Source: Bacteriovoracaceae bacterium (GTDB lineage: Bacteria; Bdellovibrionota; Bacteriovoracia; Bacteriovoracales; Bacteriovoracaceae). Taken from it: a DNA stretch of 64,000 nt. The position numbers and the translations under genes were made by a program. Below, piece by piece: positions 40,858-49,893 of this stretch. The DNA is taken from positions 62,001 to 126,000 of the forward strand of contig CANEUH010000004.1 of assembly GCA_947441615.1 (NCBI GenBank), written 5' to 3'. Within the stretch, counting starts at the first letter, position 1. Each line of letters opens with the position of its first letter. Below the pieces are notes generated by a model. It was not told the DNA's origin. It saw nothing but the letters and a program-made list of their open reading frames with translations, and ran no database searches.

Positions 40858-42207
40858 ATGAAAATACTAATGCTATTACTTCTTATTGCTTGCGGAAAAC
40901 ATGAAGAGCCTAATTTTGTTGATATGAGAGATAAAGATGGAGATCAAATTTTAAATCATGAAGAAGATTCACTCCATAAATATATTGCGAACATTGATGA
41001 AATAAAAAAGATCAGTGGTACTTTGTCTTTTAATCAAAATGGACTGCACCATTTCCCTGTCTCGAATGATTTTTCATTAAAAGAAATGATTCTTCATCAC
41101 ATGACAATAGATGAGCGTTTGATAAAAGAGGCCCCCTTCTTGGATGAAGGTGAGAAATTGAAAATAAAAAAAGATTTTGAGATTCCATTAACTAAACTTC
41201 AATACCAAATAGAACTTAAGCTCGATACTGACTCAGGTGATGCGGATCAGTTAATTTTGAAAACTCATGAAGGTGAAATGATTTTAAGTGCTTGGTCGAG
41301 CATCATGTCTTTTCAGTTAACCAAAGATGAACTTGTTGGAGTCCTTAACGGTAAATTTCATCTTCTGATTAGAAAAAACCTGAGCTTTGAAAAAATTAAA
41401 TCCATACGAGAGAAAACATTTAAGTTCTATTTTATCAGTAATAAACGTATTGAGATTAAGTATGTGTCAAAAGAATTAGATTTCGAGGAACTAAAGCACT
41501 TATTAAAAATTTATCAAACTGTTCCCTATATTGAACAAGACCTATTGTTTAATCATCAACTGTCTGAGTCACCACATTTTATTCACAAAGAATTAAAAAA
41601 TGGTGATCACTTTCTGGTCGAAATTTCTCCGCTTGATTTGGGAGAACGTTTAAAAAACCATTTCACACAAAAAAGGCATCTCATAGAAAGACTCAATGGG
41701 ACAAGCTCTCAGTCAATCGAATTTAAAAATCCTCAGGGATTAAAAGTCTATTTGAGAATACTATCCCTTGAACAGGTATTAAGAACTTTTGGTGAATCAA
41801 ATGAGAAATTAACTCACGGACATGGTAGTGGAGGCGGTGCTTTTGGTAATGGTCCTGACAAAACAACTTGTACCCACTATTTGAGATCTATTCAAAGCGA
41901 GAGCAAGATGACTCCGAGTATCGATTATCTACTAAAAAGTATTAACGAAATTGAATTAATTGAAAAAATGACCATTCTAGAAAGATTTAATCAAGGTCAT
42001 TTAGAAACGGTGCTCACTTTCACCGACTCACCGGGAAACATGTCTTTTTCACTAAAAAACTTAAAAGATAACTCTTACGTAACTACGGGGGAATACAAAA
42101 ACAGTTGTGCCCACTTAAGGAGTCAAGAACGTAAATCTTCCTTTAAAACCAATCCTGAGGGTAAATTAAGTATTGAAATTGAAAGCTTTGTTGAGAAGGT
42201 TTTATAA
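40858..42207 (+). CDS. Lipoprotein with EF-hand-like loop, last gene of the sigma54 operon (449 aa)
   Basis: From the ATG at 40858 the product starts MKILMLLLLIACGKHEEP, a short lipoprotein signal with lipobox LIAC. Just after the anchor, DKDGDQILNHEED fits a calcium-binding EF-hand or thrombospondin-3-type loop. The rest is unknown. Around residue 320 a glycine-histidine-rich piece (THGHGSGGGAFGNGPDKTTC) precedes a C-terminal region with two further cysteines (CTHY and SCAHL) that may form a disulfide. The protein should sit in the outer or inner membrane facing the periplasm or outside. It is the likely effector of the sigma54-controlled unit. Confidence 0.72.
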   Translation: MKILMLLLLIACGKHEEPNFVDMRDKDGDQILNHEEDSLHKYIANIDEIKKISGTLSFNQNGLHHFPVSNDFSLKEMILHHMTIDERLIKEAPFLDEGEKLKIKKDFEIPLTKLQYQIELKLDTDSGDADQLILKTHEGEMILSAWSSIMSFQLTKDELVGVLNGKFHLLIRKNLSFEKIKSIREKTFKFYFISNKRIEIKYVSKELDFEELKHLLKIYQTVPYIEQDLLFNHQLSESPHFIHKELKNGDHFLVEISPLDLGERLKNHFTQKRHLIERLNGTSSQSIEFKNPQGLKVYLRILSLEQVLRTFGESNEKLTHGHGSGGGAFGNGPDKTTCTHYLRSIQSESKMTPSIDYLLKSINEIELIEKMTILERFNQGHLETVLTFTDSPGNMSFSLKNLKDNSYVTTGEYKNSCAHLRSQERKSSFKTNPEGKLSIEIESFVEKVL

Positions 42208-42225
42208 TCCACATACAATAGGGAG

Positions 42226-42999
42226 ATGAATCTAGTTCTCATTAGTTCTAATATCCGATTTGATAATCCTGAAGATGGGGCCAATGCCTGGTCCTATCGT
42301 AGGGACCTTTTAAAAGACATTCTTCTTTCCCATGATCCCCATATTATTGCGACCCAAGAAGGAAGAAAGAATCAGCTCAAAGATTTTGCGGGTCTATTAA
42401 ACCATTTTGAAATCATTGATAACCATCGAGACTGGATCAACGAAAGAATGTATCCAAGTTTTTTTATTAAAAAAAATAATTTCAACGTTTTATCAAGTAA
42501 TGATCTTTGGTTATCGGAAACACCACACCTGGCCGGAAGCTTTTCTTTTGGTAGTGCCTTTCCTAGGCTTATGACTTGGATGCACGTACGCCCTCATCAT
42601 ACCAATCAGGACCTTCTGATCGTTAATACGCATTTAGATCACATCCAGCCTCATACGAGAATGGAACAAACGAAAGTACTTACTCAAGAGATTATTAAAA
42701 TTAAGAACCAAAATTCAAAACTTATTATTATGGGGGATTTTAATGATAGTCCCCAAAGCGACATAAGAGATTACCTCAATAAATCTTTTCCAGACCTAAA
42801 CGATAGCTGGGGCCTCCATAATAAGGCCGAAGAATCCTCTCACCATTCCTTTAGAGGGGAAAATCTAAACGGATCTAGAATCGACTGGATACTGGCAGAT
42901 AAGGGACTCACGATAGAGGAATGTTTCCTTGAAAAGAGATCTGTCGATGGGAAATATCCATCTGACCATTTCCCAGTCATCTGCAAAATTAAGCTTTAA
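42226..42999 (+). CDS. Endonuclease/exonuclease/phosphatase (EEP) family protein
   Basis: The 257-residue protein has the EEP metal-hydrolase motifs: ISSNIRFDNPEDG with metal-binding Asn, IIATQEGRKNQL with metal-binding Glu, VNTHLDHIQPHTRMEQ with catalytic His, IIMGDFNDSPQS with Asp and Asn, SRIDWILAD and SDHFPVICKIKL with the final Asp-His pair. It lacks a signal peptide. Members cleave phosphodiesters in DNA, RNA or phospholipid; the substrate here is unknown. The 3' end overlaps the decarboxylase gene by 11 bp. Confidence 0.88.
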   Translation: MNLVLISSNIRFDNPEDGANAWSYRRDLLKDILLSHDPHIIATQEGRKNQLKDFAGLLNHFEIIDNHRDWINERMYPSFFIKKNNFNVLSSNDLWLSETPHLAGSFSFGSAFPRLMTWMHVRPHHTNQDLLIVNTHLDHIQPHTRMEQTKVLTQEIIKIKNQNSKLIIMGDFNDSPQSDIRDYLNKSFPDLNDSWGLHNKAEESSHHSFRGENLNGSRIDWILADKGLTIEECFLEKRSVDGKYPSDHFPVICKIKL

Positions 43000-43918
43000 C
43001 AGCGACTTCTGCACCCAATTGGAGATAAGTTTCGATCCCCTTATCCGTATTGGTCATAATATCTTGAGATGGTTTCCAGGCCCCTTTTTCACCAAGTAGA
43101 ACAACAGTTGATCCACCAAAAAGAAAGTAGCCTTTTTCTTCACCTCTCATAAAAGGTTTGCTCCATCTGTGAGATTGGACAATTTTTCCGACACAAATCG
43201 CTCCAACCTCAATGTAGGCCAAGCGACCAAAGTTTTCCGTTTGAAGAATAGATACATGTCTTTCATTTTCAATAAAAATTTGGTTCTTATTTTTTAAAGC
43301 AAATGGATTAACTGAATCATAGGCACCAGGCACTCTAAAGTTATCTAAAACCTTTCCACTATCAGGATAATGGTAGCGATGGTAGTCCACAGGACATAAA
43401 CGAGCGATGAGAAGTGGTCCACCTTCGAAAATTTTTGCCACCTGATCGTTTCCTACAAGATCTTTAGCTTTGAGAAAATGCCCTTTCACTGGATAAACTG
43501 AAGTGTCGTTAACTGACTCAAATCCAACGTAGCGGGCCTCAGCGAAGGCAGGCATCCTTTGGGCCTCAGTAACAAATGAGCGTTTACCTAACTTAAATCT
43601 TCTTATAAAAAATTCGTTAAAGGTTCTGTAGGAATCCCGTGGATCGAGAGCAGGTCTCGTTCCTGGTTCATACTCATCAATTTGGATGTTAAATTTTTCA
43701 ATAAAAGGTCTCACCTTTTTATGACTTGAAGGGAGGTCCTGGAAAGCACCATAGGCCTTACTAAAATATTTGTTGGTAAAAATATTTCCAACCTTTTGCC
43801 CAGCAGAAGATGTATAAAGAAATTTGATAAACCAATCCCCATAAACCTTTTCAATTTCAGTACTTCCCGTTTTTCGATTGAAATATTTAATTTCTGGTGG
43901 ATTGCTGACTGTAGTCAT
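42989..43918 (-). CDS. psd: Phosphatidylserine decarboxylase
   Basis: From the ATG of MTTVSNPPEIKYF (AGAGGAA 9 nt upstream) the product is 309 residues; the 21-codon longer TTG start lacks a ribosome binding site. The enzyme matches phosphatidylserine decarboxylases: TFNEFFIRRFK, GHFLKAKDLVG, LIARLCPVDYHRYHYPDSG, ENERHVSILQTENFGRLAYIEVGAICVGKI, and the self-cleavage site GGST (in YFLFGGSTVVLL) whose Ser becomes the pyruvoyl group. It makes phosphatidylethanolamine at the membrane, the donor for the phosphoethanolamine-transferase-like protein at 15,567. Confidence 0.93.
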   Translation of the reverse strand: MTTVSNPPEIKYFNRKTGSTEIEKVYGDWFIKFLYTSSAGQKVGNIFTNKYFSKAYGAFQDLPSSHKKVRPFIEKFNIQIDEYEPGTRPALDPRDSYRTFNEFFIRRFKLGKRSFVTEAQRMPAFAEARYVGFESVNDTSVYPVKGHFLKAKDLVGNDQVAKIFEGGPLLIARLCPVDYHRYHYPDSGKVLDNFRVPGAYDSVNPFALKNKNQIFIENERHVSILQTENFGRLAYIEVGAICVGKIVQSHRWSKPFMRGEEKGYFLFGGSTVVLLGEKGAWKPSQDIMTNTDKGIETYLQLGAEVAVKA

Positions 43919-43996
43919 TCGCTTAATTCCTCTTGGGTGTTTAGTTGAAACATCATATACTTTTAACGCCAAATTAGTCAAAGCTAGGAGTTCAAT

Positions 43997-45031
43997 ATGA
44001 GAATCTCACTTTTTATTCTATTAAGCTTATTTTACTTCAACGCTATCGCCACAACGAAGCTCTTACCCGTTGAAGAAAAGACCATCGAAATCTACCGAAA
44101 AGCAGTTCCAAGTACCGTCAACGTTTCAAATATTCGTTTGGCCAGAAACATGTTCTATGGAGAAGTAGAGATTCCTCAAGGTGCGGGTTCTGGGTTCGTT
44201 TATGATTCAGCAGGGCACATCATTACTAATTTTCATGTTGTTCAAGGTGGATCTTCTTTTGTGGTAACCTTTCATAATGATCCCAAACAATATAAAGCTA
44301 AAATTGTTGGAGTTGCTCCAGAAAAGGACATCGCTGTTTTAAAGCTCGAAAATAGGCCAACGAAACTTTCTCCTATTGCCTTTGGAACCTCCAAAGAACT
44401 TATGGTTGGACAATATTCATTTGCAATTGGTTCACCTTTCGGACTTGATTATACTCTTACGACAGGTGTGATTTCTGCTCTCGGTAGAAAAATTGACGGT
44501 ATTGGTGGAGTCAAAATCAATGACATGATTCAAACCGACGCCGCCATCAATATGGGCAACTCAGGTGGCCCTCTTCTCGATTCAACCGGGCAATTGATCG
44601 GCATGAACACAGTGATTTTTTCAACCACTGGATCAAGTGCAGGTTTGGGTTTTGCAGTTCCAGCAGATACGATTAGAACGATTGTTCCTCAACTTATTCA
44701 ACATGGAAAAGTTATCAGACCAGGTCTTGGAATCGGCATCGCTCCAGAAAGTATGAAAAGAAGAATACTTGGCGAGGACAAAGGAATTATTGTTTCTTAT
44801 GTTGATGAAAAAGGATCAGCTGCCCAAGCGGGTATTCGAGGAATGACTCAAGATCAGTATGGCAGAACTTACCTTGGAGACATTATCATTAACGTTGATG
44901 CTCAAGACGTTAATAACCTAGACGATATTTATCAAGTCTTAGATAAGAGAAAAATTGGCGACGAGATTAATATCAAATATCGCCGAGAGGGAAAAGTTCT
45001 CTCAACCAAAGTGAAACTAAAGGCCCTTTAA
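43997..45031 (+). CDS. Periplasmic HtrA/DegP-like serine protease with one PDZ domain
   Basis: The 344-residue product has signal peptide MRISLFILLSLFYFNAIA, a trypsin-like S1C domain with His near 79 (ITNFHVVQGG), Asp near 111 (KDIAVLKL) and Ser near 190 (NMGNSGGPLLD), and one C-terminal PDZ domain from about 250 (GIIVSYVDEKGSAAQAGIRG to VKLKAL). AGGAG precedes the ATG. It is a quality-control or signalling protease of the periplasm, closest in domain layout to DegS or single-PDZ HtrA. The stop overlaps the aminotransferase gene by 15 bp. Confidence 0.92.
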   Translation: MRISLFILLSLFYFNAIATTKLLPVEEKTIEIYRKAVPSTVNVSNIRLARNMFYGEVEIPQGAGSGFVYDSAGHIITNFHVVQGGSSFVVTFHNDPKQYKAKIVGVAPEKDIAVLKLENRPTKLSPIAFGTSKELMVGQYSFAIGSPFGLDYTLTTGVISALGRKIDGIGGVKINDMIQTDAAINMGNSGGPLLDSTGQLIGMNTVIFSTTGSSAGLGFAVPADTIRTIVPQLIQHGKVIRPGLGIGIAPESMKRRILGEDKGIIVSYVDEKGSAAQAGIRGMTQDQYGRTYLGDIIINVDAQDVNNLDDIYQVLDKRKIGDEINIKYRREGKVLSTKVKLKAL

Positions 45032-46168
45032 TTGAAGGGCCGCGAGCTTTAAAGTTTCCTCTTTCTTGGCAAAGCAAAATCTTAAAAACTTCTCTCCTTC
45101 AGATGACTTTAGATAGAAAGCAGAAGGAGGAACTGTTGCGACCTTTCTCTCTTGAATGAGCTTTAAGGCAAACTCGACATCTTTTAGATTCGTTTTTTTT
45201 GAGATCGGAACCATCATAAAATAAGTTCCTTTAGGAATCTGAAAGTCAAAACCAAGTTCTCTTAATTCTTTATAAAAGAAATCTCTTTTTGACTTATAGA
45301 GCTCAACAAATCCTGGTAGATAATCTGGTAATTTTTTAAGACCTTCTGCAACAGCTTCTTGGATAGGCGTTGATACTGCAAAGGTGACATATTGGTGAAC
45401 AAGTCTCACGGCCTTAGTAATACTTTCATTGGCACAGATCCATCCAATTTTCCAACCGGTGAGACCAAAAGTTTTTCCAGCACTTGAAACAGTGATGGTT
45501 CTCTCATACATACCTTCAAGAGTGGCGGTGGGAATGTGCTTAGCACCATCAAAAAGTAGAAACTCATAAACTTCATCTGACATCAGGTATAAGTCATGCT
45601 TCATCGAAAGATGAGCGACATCGATTAATTCTTCTTTCGACCAAACTTTACCTGTTGGGTTATGAGGATTATTTAAAATAATCAGTTTCGTTTTTGAAGA
45701 GATAGATTTTTCTAATTCATTTTTATCAATACTAAAATCTGGAGCATGCATCGTAACAGGAATGGGTATGCCTCCTGCCATTTTTATTGAGGCCACATAT
45801 GAATCATAAAATGGCTCTAAAACGATCACTTCATCACCAGGGTTAATTAAAGCCGTAATGACAAGATAGATGGCTTCAGTTGCACCGACTGAAATTGTAA
45901 TGTGGGATTCAGGATCATAATTTAGTTTATAGAAATCTTTGTAGTAATTTGAAACCTCTTGTCTAAGAGAGACCGTACCAGGAAAGGGTGCGTATTGATT
46001 GTGGCCTTCTTGCATCTTTTTATAGGCAATATCTTTAAGCCATTCGGGACCATCAAAATCTGGAAAGCCTTGACCCAGATTGACGGCATTATGCTCCCTT
46101 GCAAGTTTACTTATGGTTCCAAAGATTGAGTCCTTAAAACCCGCAATCCTTGTTGCTGTCTCTTTCAT
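45017..46168 (-). CDS. PLP-dependent class I aminotransferase
   Basis: The 383-residue fold-type I aminotransferase has NLGQGFPDFDGPEWLKD, NQYAPFPGTVSLRQ, SVGATEAIYLVI, ILNNPHNPTGKVW, SDEVYEFLLFDG and the PLP lysine in SSAGKTFGLTGWKIGW, ending with LRFCFAKKEETL (substrate carboxylate Arg). It is most like methionine and glutamine transaminases of the YbdL/kynurenine aminotransferase group. With MetH and MetF elsewhere in the window a role in methionine salvage is possible but only suggested by family. It starts 42 bp downstream of the permease gene on the same strand. Confidence 0.88.
   Translation of the reverse strand: MKETATRIAGFKDSIFGTISKLAREHNAVNLGQGFPDFDGPEWLKDIAYKKMQEGHNQYAPFPGTVSLRQEVSNYYKDFYKLNYDPESHITISVGATEAIYLVITALINPGDEVIVLEPFYDSYVASIKMAGGIPIPVTMHAPDFSIDKNELEKSISSKTKLIILNNPHNPTGKVWSKEELIDVAHLSMKHDLYLMSDEVYEFLLFDGAKHIPTATLEGMYERTITVSSAGKTFGLTGWKIGWICANESITKAVRLVHQYVTFAVSTPIQEAVAEGLKKLPDYLPGFVELYKSKRDFFYKELRELGFDFQIPKGTYFMMVPISKKTNLKDVEFALKLIQERKVATVPPSAFYLKSSEGEKFLRFCFAKKEETLKLAALQLKGL
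45022..45041. terminator. Hairpin over the overlapping stop codons of htrA-like and aminotransferase genes
   Basis: GGCCCTT (45022-45028) pairs with AAGGGCC (45035-45041). It covers both stop codons of the convergent genes and could act as a bidirectional terminator, though the T-run is weak on both strands. Confidence 0.45.
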
Positions 46169-46209
46169 TATGACCTCGATATGAATAATTTATGTCTTTA
46201 GAGATTGCC

Positions 46210-47232
46210 CTACTCCTTAGGGTCCATGGCATCCCTCACTCCTTCTCCTATTAATGAAAGCATCGTAAGTGTAAGAAATAACGCCAGCGAAGGATAAAGG
46301 GCCAACCACCAACCCTCTGTGAAATGTTTTTGTGCCTGATTCAGAAGCTCTCCCCAACTTGGAGTAGGTGGAGTTAAACCAAAACCCAAATAATCAAGAC
46401 TCGCGAGTGCAGTAATATTTCCAGCGATGACAAATGGGGAGAACGTAATGATTGGTGACAAAGAATTTGGTAAAAGATGCTTAAAGAAAATTCTCATATG
46501 ACCAGCACCAAGTGCGCGAGCTGCCTCAACAAATTCTTTCTTCCGATTTTTTAAATACTCTCCACGAACGTAGTAGCTAATAGAAATCCAGCCAAATAAA
46601 CTTGAAAGGATGACGAGAAGAAATAAAGTAGGCTGAAAAATTGAAATAATAATAATGAGAAGAAAAAATTGTGGCACAGTAGAGAGGACCTCGACCACTC
46701 TTTGTCCCCAAAAATCAACTCTTCCTCCAAAATATCCCATGAGCCCACCTAAAACGGTACCGACCACAAAAGTTAAGATCCAAACCATTAGAGCAAATGA
46801 GATCGAGTATCTTAATCCATACAAAAGTCTGGTTAAAATATCTCTCCCCCTGTCATCAGTTCCCATCCAGTTATCCTTTGATGGGTTTGAAGGATAAACG
46901 TCCACGACCTTATTTGATTCAAATGGATCCCACTTCACAACAGGCCAAAGCACAAAATCTCCCCTGTCGCTCAAAAGTTTCATCTCTCTGTAATCAGTCA
47001 CCATTGAACTCTCTAAACCAAATTCAGAAGGATGATAACTATTGATGACTGGAAAATAACTCTTGTGATTATACTTCAAATAAAGGGGTTTACTATTGGC
47101 CCAGAATTCAGCGGTAAAGCTAAAAAATAAAGCAATACCAACTAACCAACTTGAAATAACCGCTAAACGATTTGCCTTAAATCTCTTCCATTTTTTTAAT
47201 GTATCTTCATTTTTAATTAACTTTTCAATCAT
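46210..47232 (-). CDS. Peptide ABC transporter permease, YejE/DppC type
   Basis: The 340-residue inner-membrane permease has an N-terminal helix, a periplasmic insert of about 90 residues (YHPSEFGLESSMVTDYRE to NWMGTDDRGRDILTRLLYGLR) typical of YejE, five further helices and the EAA loop near the end (EFVEAARALGAGHMRIFFKHLLPN) that contacts the ATPase. It overlaps the preceding permease gene by 4 bp. It forms the channel with the YejB-like protein. No ATPase gene follows: the next gene is an aminotransferase. Confidence 0.9.
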   Translation of the reverse strand: MIEKLIKNEDTLKKWKRFKANRLAVISSWLVGIALFFSFTAEFWANSKPLYLKYNHKSYFPVINSYHPSEFGLESSMVTDYREMKLLSDRGDFVLWPVVKWDPFESNKVVDVYPSNPSKDNWMGTDDRGRDILTRLLYGLRYSISFALMVWILTFVVGTVLGGLMGYFGGRVDFWGQRVVEVLSTVPQFFLLIIIISIFQPTLFLLVILSSLFGWISISYYVRGEYLKNRKKEFVEAARALGAGHMRIFFKHLLPNSLSPIITFSPFVIAGNITALASLDYLGFGLTPPTPSWGELLNQAQKHFTEGWWLALYPSLALFLTLTMLSLIGEGVRDAMDPKE

Positions 47233-48263
47233 GTGAAATCAATCCTTGGGTCAACAAGTACGTAGGCAATATCCGAAAGAACATTTCCGAGAAGAAAAAG
47301 TGCACTTTGTATAAAAACTAATCCCATTATGACATTATAATCGCGTGAGAGAACACTCTTGTAACTTAGTAATCCCACTCCATCGAGCTGAAAAATTGTC
47401 TCTAATAAAAGTGAACCTGCAAAAAAGACCGATAAAAAGCCACCAAGTCCAGTGACGATTGGTATAAGGGCATTCTTTAAAGCATGCTTCATATAAACAA
47501 CTTTCTCATCAAGACCTTTTGCTCTGGCCGTACGAATATAGTCCTTTTTAATTTCATCAATGAGTGAATTTTTCATGAGAATCGTGAGACTCGTGAAAGA
47601 GCCTATCGTGTAACATATCAGAGGTAGGGTAAAATGATGAATTCGATCAAATATTTGTTCCCAAAAAGTAAATTCATCAAACGCTTCAGAATTTAATCCC
47701 CCGACCGGAAACCATTCAAAAAAGCTACCGCCGGATAAAAATACAATTAAAAGAATTGCCAACATAAATGGAGGAATTGAATAGAAAATAAAAAGAAGAA
47801 AGCTACTTACAATGTCAAACGTACTACCTTTCTTAATGGCCTTAACAATCCCTAGGGGGATAGAGACGATGTAACTTAAGATCAGTGAAATAATTCCAAA
47901 TTGAAGGGAAACGGGAAACTTACTGGTAATAACATCAATCACCGGCTCTTCGTAGGTAAAACTTTCGCCAAAGTTAAGTGTCGCGATATTCTTTAACCAT
48001 AAGAGGTAGCGAATATGGAGTGGTTTATCAAAACCATACTGCTTTTTAAGCGCCTCCATCACTTCATCGGAAACACCTTGAGTTGCGCCTCGGCTCTTTG
48101 AAGACCCCTCTCCAGCCCCGTCACCGGAACCAAATCGCATCTGCTGGAGTTTTTGTTCAATGGGTCCGCCAGGGGCCATATTAATGATCACAAAAACGAC
48201 AACAGTCACCCCGAGAAGAGTTGGTAAGATGATTGCAAGTCGACGTAAAAAGTATTTCAGCAT
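47229..48263 (-). CDS. Peptide ABC transporter permease, YejB/DppB type
   Basis: The 344-residue permease begins MLKYFLRRLAIILPTLLGVTVVVFVIINMAPGGPIEQ, the DppB/YejB start. A YejB-like insert of about 40 residues lies near residues 38-80 (LQQMRFGSGDGAGEGSSKSRGATQG), and LNFGESFTYEEPV precedes the helices. The EAA loop reads IRTARAKGLDEKVVYMKHALKNALIPIVTG. It starts 3 bp after the binding-protein gene, and its stop overlaps the next permease. It imports peptides such as microcin C-like compounds in the model family. Confidence 0.9.
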   Translation of the reverse strand: MLKYFLRRLAIILPTLLGVTVVVFVIINMAPGGPIEQKLQQMRFGSGDGAGEGSSKSRGATQGVSDEVMEALKKQYGFDKPLHIRYLLWLKNIATLNFGESFTYEEPVIDVITSKFPVSLQFGIISLILSYIVSIPLGIVKAIKKGSTFDIVSSFLLFIFYSIPPFMLAILLIVFLSGGSFFEWFPVGGLNSEAFDEFTFWEQIFDRIHHFTLPLICYTIGSFTSLTILMKNSLIDEIKKDYIRTARAKGLDEKVVYMKHALKNALIPIVTGLGGFLSVFFAGSLLLETIFQLDGVGLLSYKSVLSRDYNVIMGLVFIQSALFLLGNVLSDIAYVLVDPRIDFT

Positions 48264-48266
48264 AAA

Positions 48267-49877
48267 TTACTCAACGGCCCAAAACTGTTGCCCAATTCCA
48301 TAAGGATAAGTTTCTTTTTTCTTGATCACTCTTTTAGAGTGAGCATAAAGACTATATTTCTGATTAAACCACCAGATATAGGGATAATCATCTGCGATGA
48401 TTTCGTATACCTTTTTTAGATCAGCAATCCTTTGAGTCCGATCATAGGTTTGTCGTGCTTTATCAATGAGTCTATCAACTTCAGGATTCGAATAATTGAT
48501 AAAATTTGAACCTGCTCCGGCGATAGAACTTGTATGCCAAATTTGTTTTGGGTCCCATTCAACACTTCCTCCACCCCAGGCAAGTCTTACGGCCTCAAAA
48601 TTTCTTTCATCCAGCAGTTTAACAAAAGAGTTCCATTCAATATTTTTTAGATTAAGTTCAACACCAACTTTACTCGCATCCTCTTTAAATATCGTTAGAT
48701 ACTTCATAATATCGAGGTTCGGCTCAAGAATGGTTATTGAAAATTTTGTTTTTTTACCATTGATCACTTTATCCAAAATGCCATCTTTGTCTGAATCTTT
48801 CCATCCGGCCCTATTAAGAGTTTTTAAGGCTTCATTGGGATCAAACGGAGTAGCCTTCACATTTGGTGAGGCATAATCTGATTGAATATAAAGGGGCCCT
48901 GTTGCAAATTCAGATAAATTATATTCGAATTTACTTAGCATGAGGGGACGATTAAAAAGCATTGATAATGCTTTTCTAACTTCACGATCTTTTAATATCG
49001 GATGTTTTAAATTAAAACCAATGAAACTATAACTTTTGGGTGTTTTGTTTTCAGTCTTAACTTTAGTGATTTTTTTATCCCAAATTTCACCCACTGTTTT
49101 TTTAATAAATCCTTCAGCTCTTAACCCTTGAAAGTCAAGATCACCCTTTTTTAAAAGTTCGAGATAGACGTTCTCTTCCATAACCATTTTAAGATTTATT
49201 TTCTTAATGACATTCGTATTCTTTTCAGTCTCAGTCATTCTTCCCCACCAATCTGAATTCTGAATGAGTACCAGTTTTTGACCTTTGTCATATTTTGAAA
49301 GAGTGTAGGCACCTGTACCGATTAATTTTCGACCAAATTCTTTTTTATTTACGGGATTAGAGTAGAAATGCTTCGGTAAGATGCTGAGTCCTGCACAGAC
49401 ATCAAAATTCATGAAATAATCATCTTTAACAGTGAAGCGAACTAAATACTTATCTAATACCTCAACGGACTTGATAGATTCGTAATAGGGTCTAATTTGA
49501 ACGGCTTTCCAATCATCTGAAAAAATCACCTCATAAGAAAACTTAATGTCCTCAGCTGTTAGCTCCTTTCCATCATGCCATTTAACTCCTTGCCTGATTC
49601 TGAATTCGAAGACTCTTTTATCTTTTGAAATACTCCAATCAGTTGCGAGGACAGGCTTCCATTCGTAGGTTTCAATATCACGTTCAAGTAAAGTTTCGAA
49701 AATGTATCCGTGAATATTTGATGAGTACATATCAGATGCAGACAACGGACTCAACGTTGTTGGCTCACCACCAATATTATAATTAATCGTATTTCCTGAT
49801 TTTTTATTTTTTGGAACGCATGAAATAGCGATCGTTAATAATATAAAGACCATGAGTCCTTGAAATTTATATGCCAT
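48267..49877 (-). CDS. Peptide ABC transporter substrate-binding lipoprotein (YejA/OppA type)
   Basis: The 536-residue product starts MAYKFQGLMVFILLTIAISC, a lipoprotein signal with Cys20. The family 5 binding-protein pattern follows: EPTTLSPLSASDMYSSNIHGYIFETL, ATDWSISKDKRVFEFRIRQGVKWHDGKELTAEDIKFSYE, IGTGAYTLSKYDKGQKLVLIQN, YSFIGFNLKHPILKDREVRKALSMLFNR and the end FNQKYSLYAHSKRV. It delivers peptides to the permeases encoded downstream (3-bp gap). A coiled-coil secreted protein gene lies 16 bp upstream in the same direction. Confidence 0.92.
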   Translation of the reverse strand: MAYKFQGLMVFILLTIAISCVPKNKKSGNTINYNIGGEPTTLSPLSASDMYSSNIHGYIFETLLERDIETYEWKPVLATDWSISKDKRVFEFRIRQGVKWHDGKELTAEDIKFSYEVIFSDDWKAVQIRPYYESIKSVEVLDKYLVRFTVKDDYFMNFDVCAGLSILPKHFYSNPVNKKEFGRKLIGTGAYTLSKYDKGQKLVLIQNSDWWGRMTETEKNTNVIKKINLKMVMEENVYLELLKKGDLDFQGLRAEGFIKKTVGEIWDKKITKVKTENKTPKSYSFIGFNLKHPILKDREVRKALSMLFNRPLMLSKFEYNLSEFATGPLYIQSDYASPNVKATPFDPNEALKTLNRAGWKDSDKDGILDKVINGKKTKFSITILEPNLDIMKYLTIFKEDASKVGVELNLKNIEWNSFVKLLDERNFEAVRLAWGGGSVEWDPKQIWHTSSIAGAGSNFINYSNPEVDRLIDKARQTYDRTQRIADLKKVYEIIADDYPYIWWFNQKYSLYAHSKRVIKKKETYPYGIGQQFWAVE

Positions 49878-49893
49878 ACCTGGCTCCTTAAAA

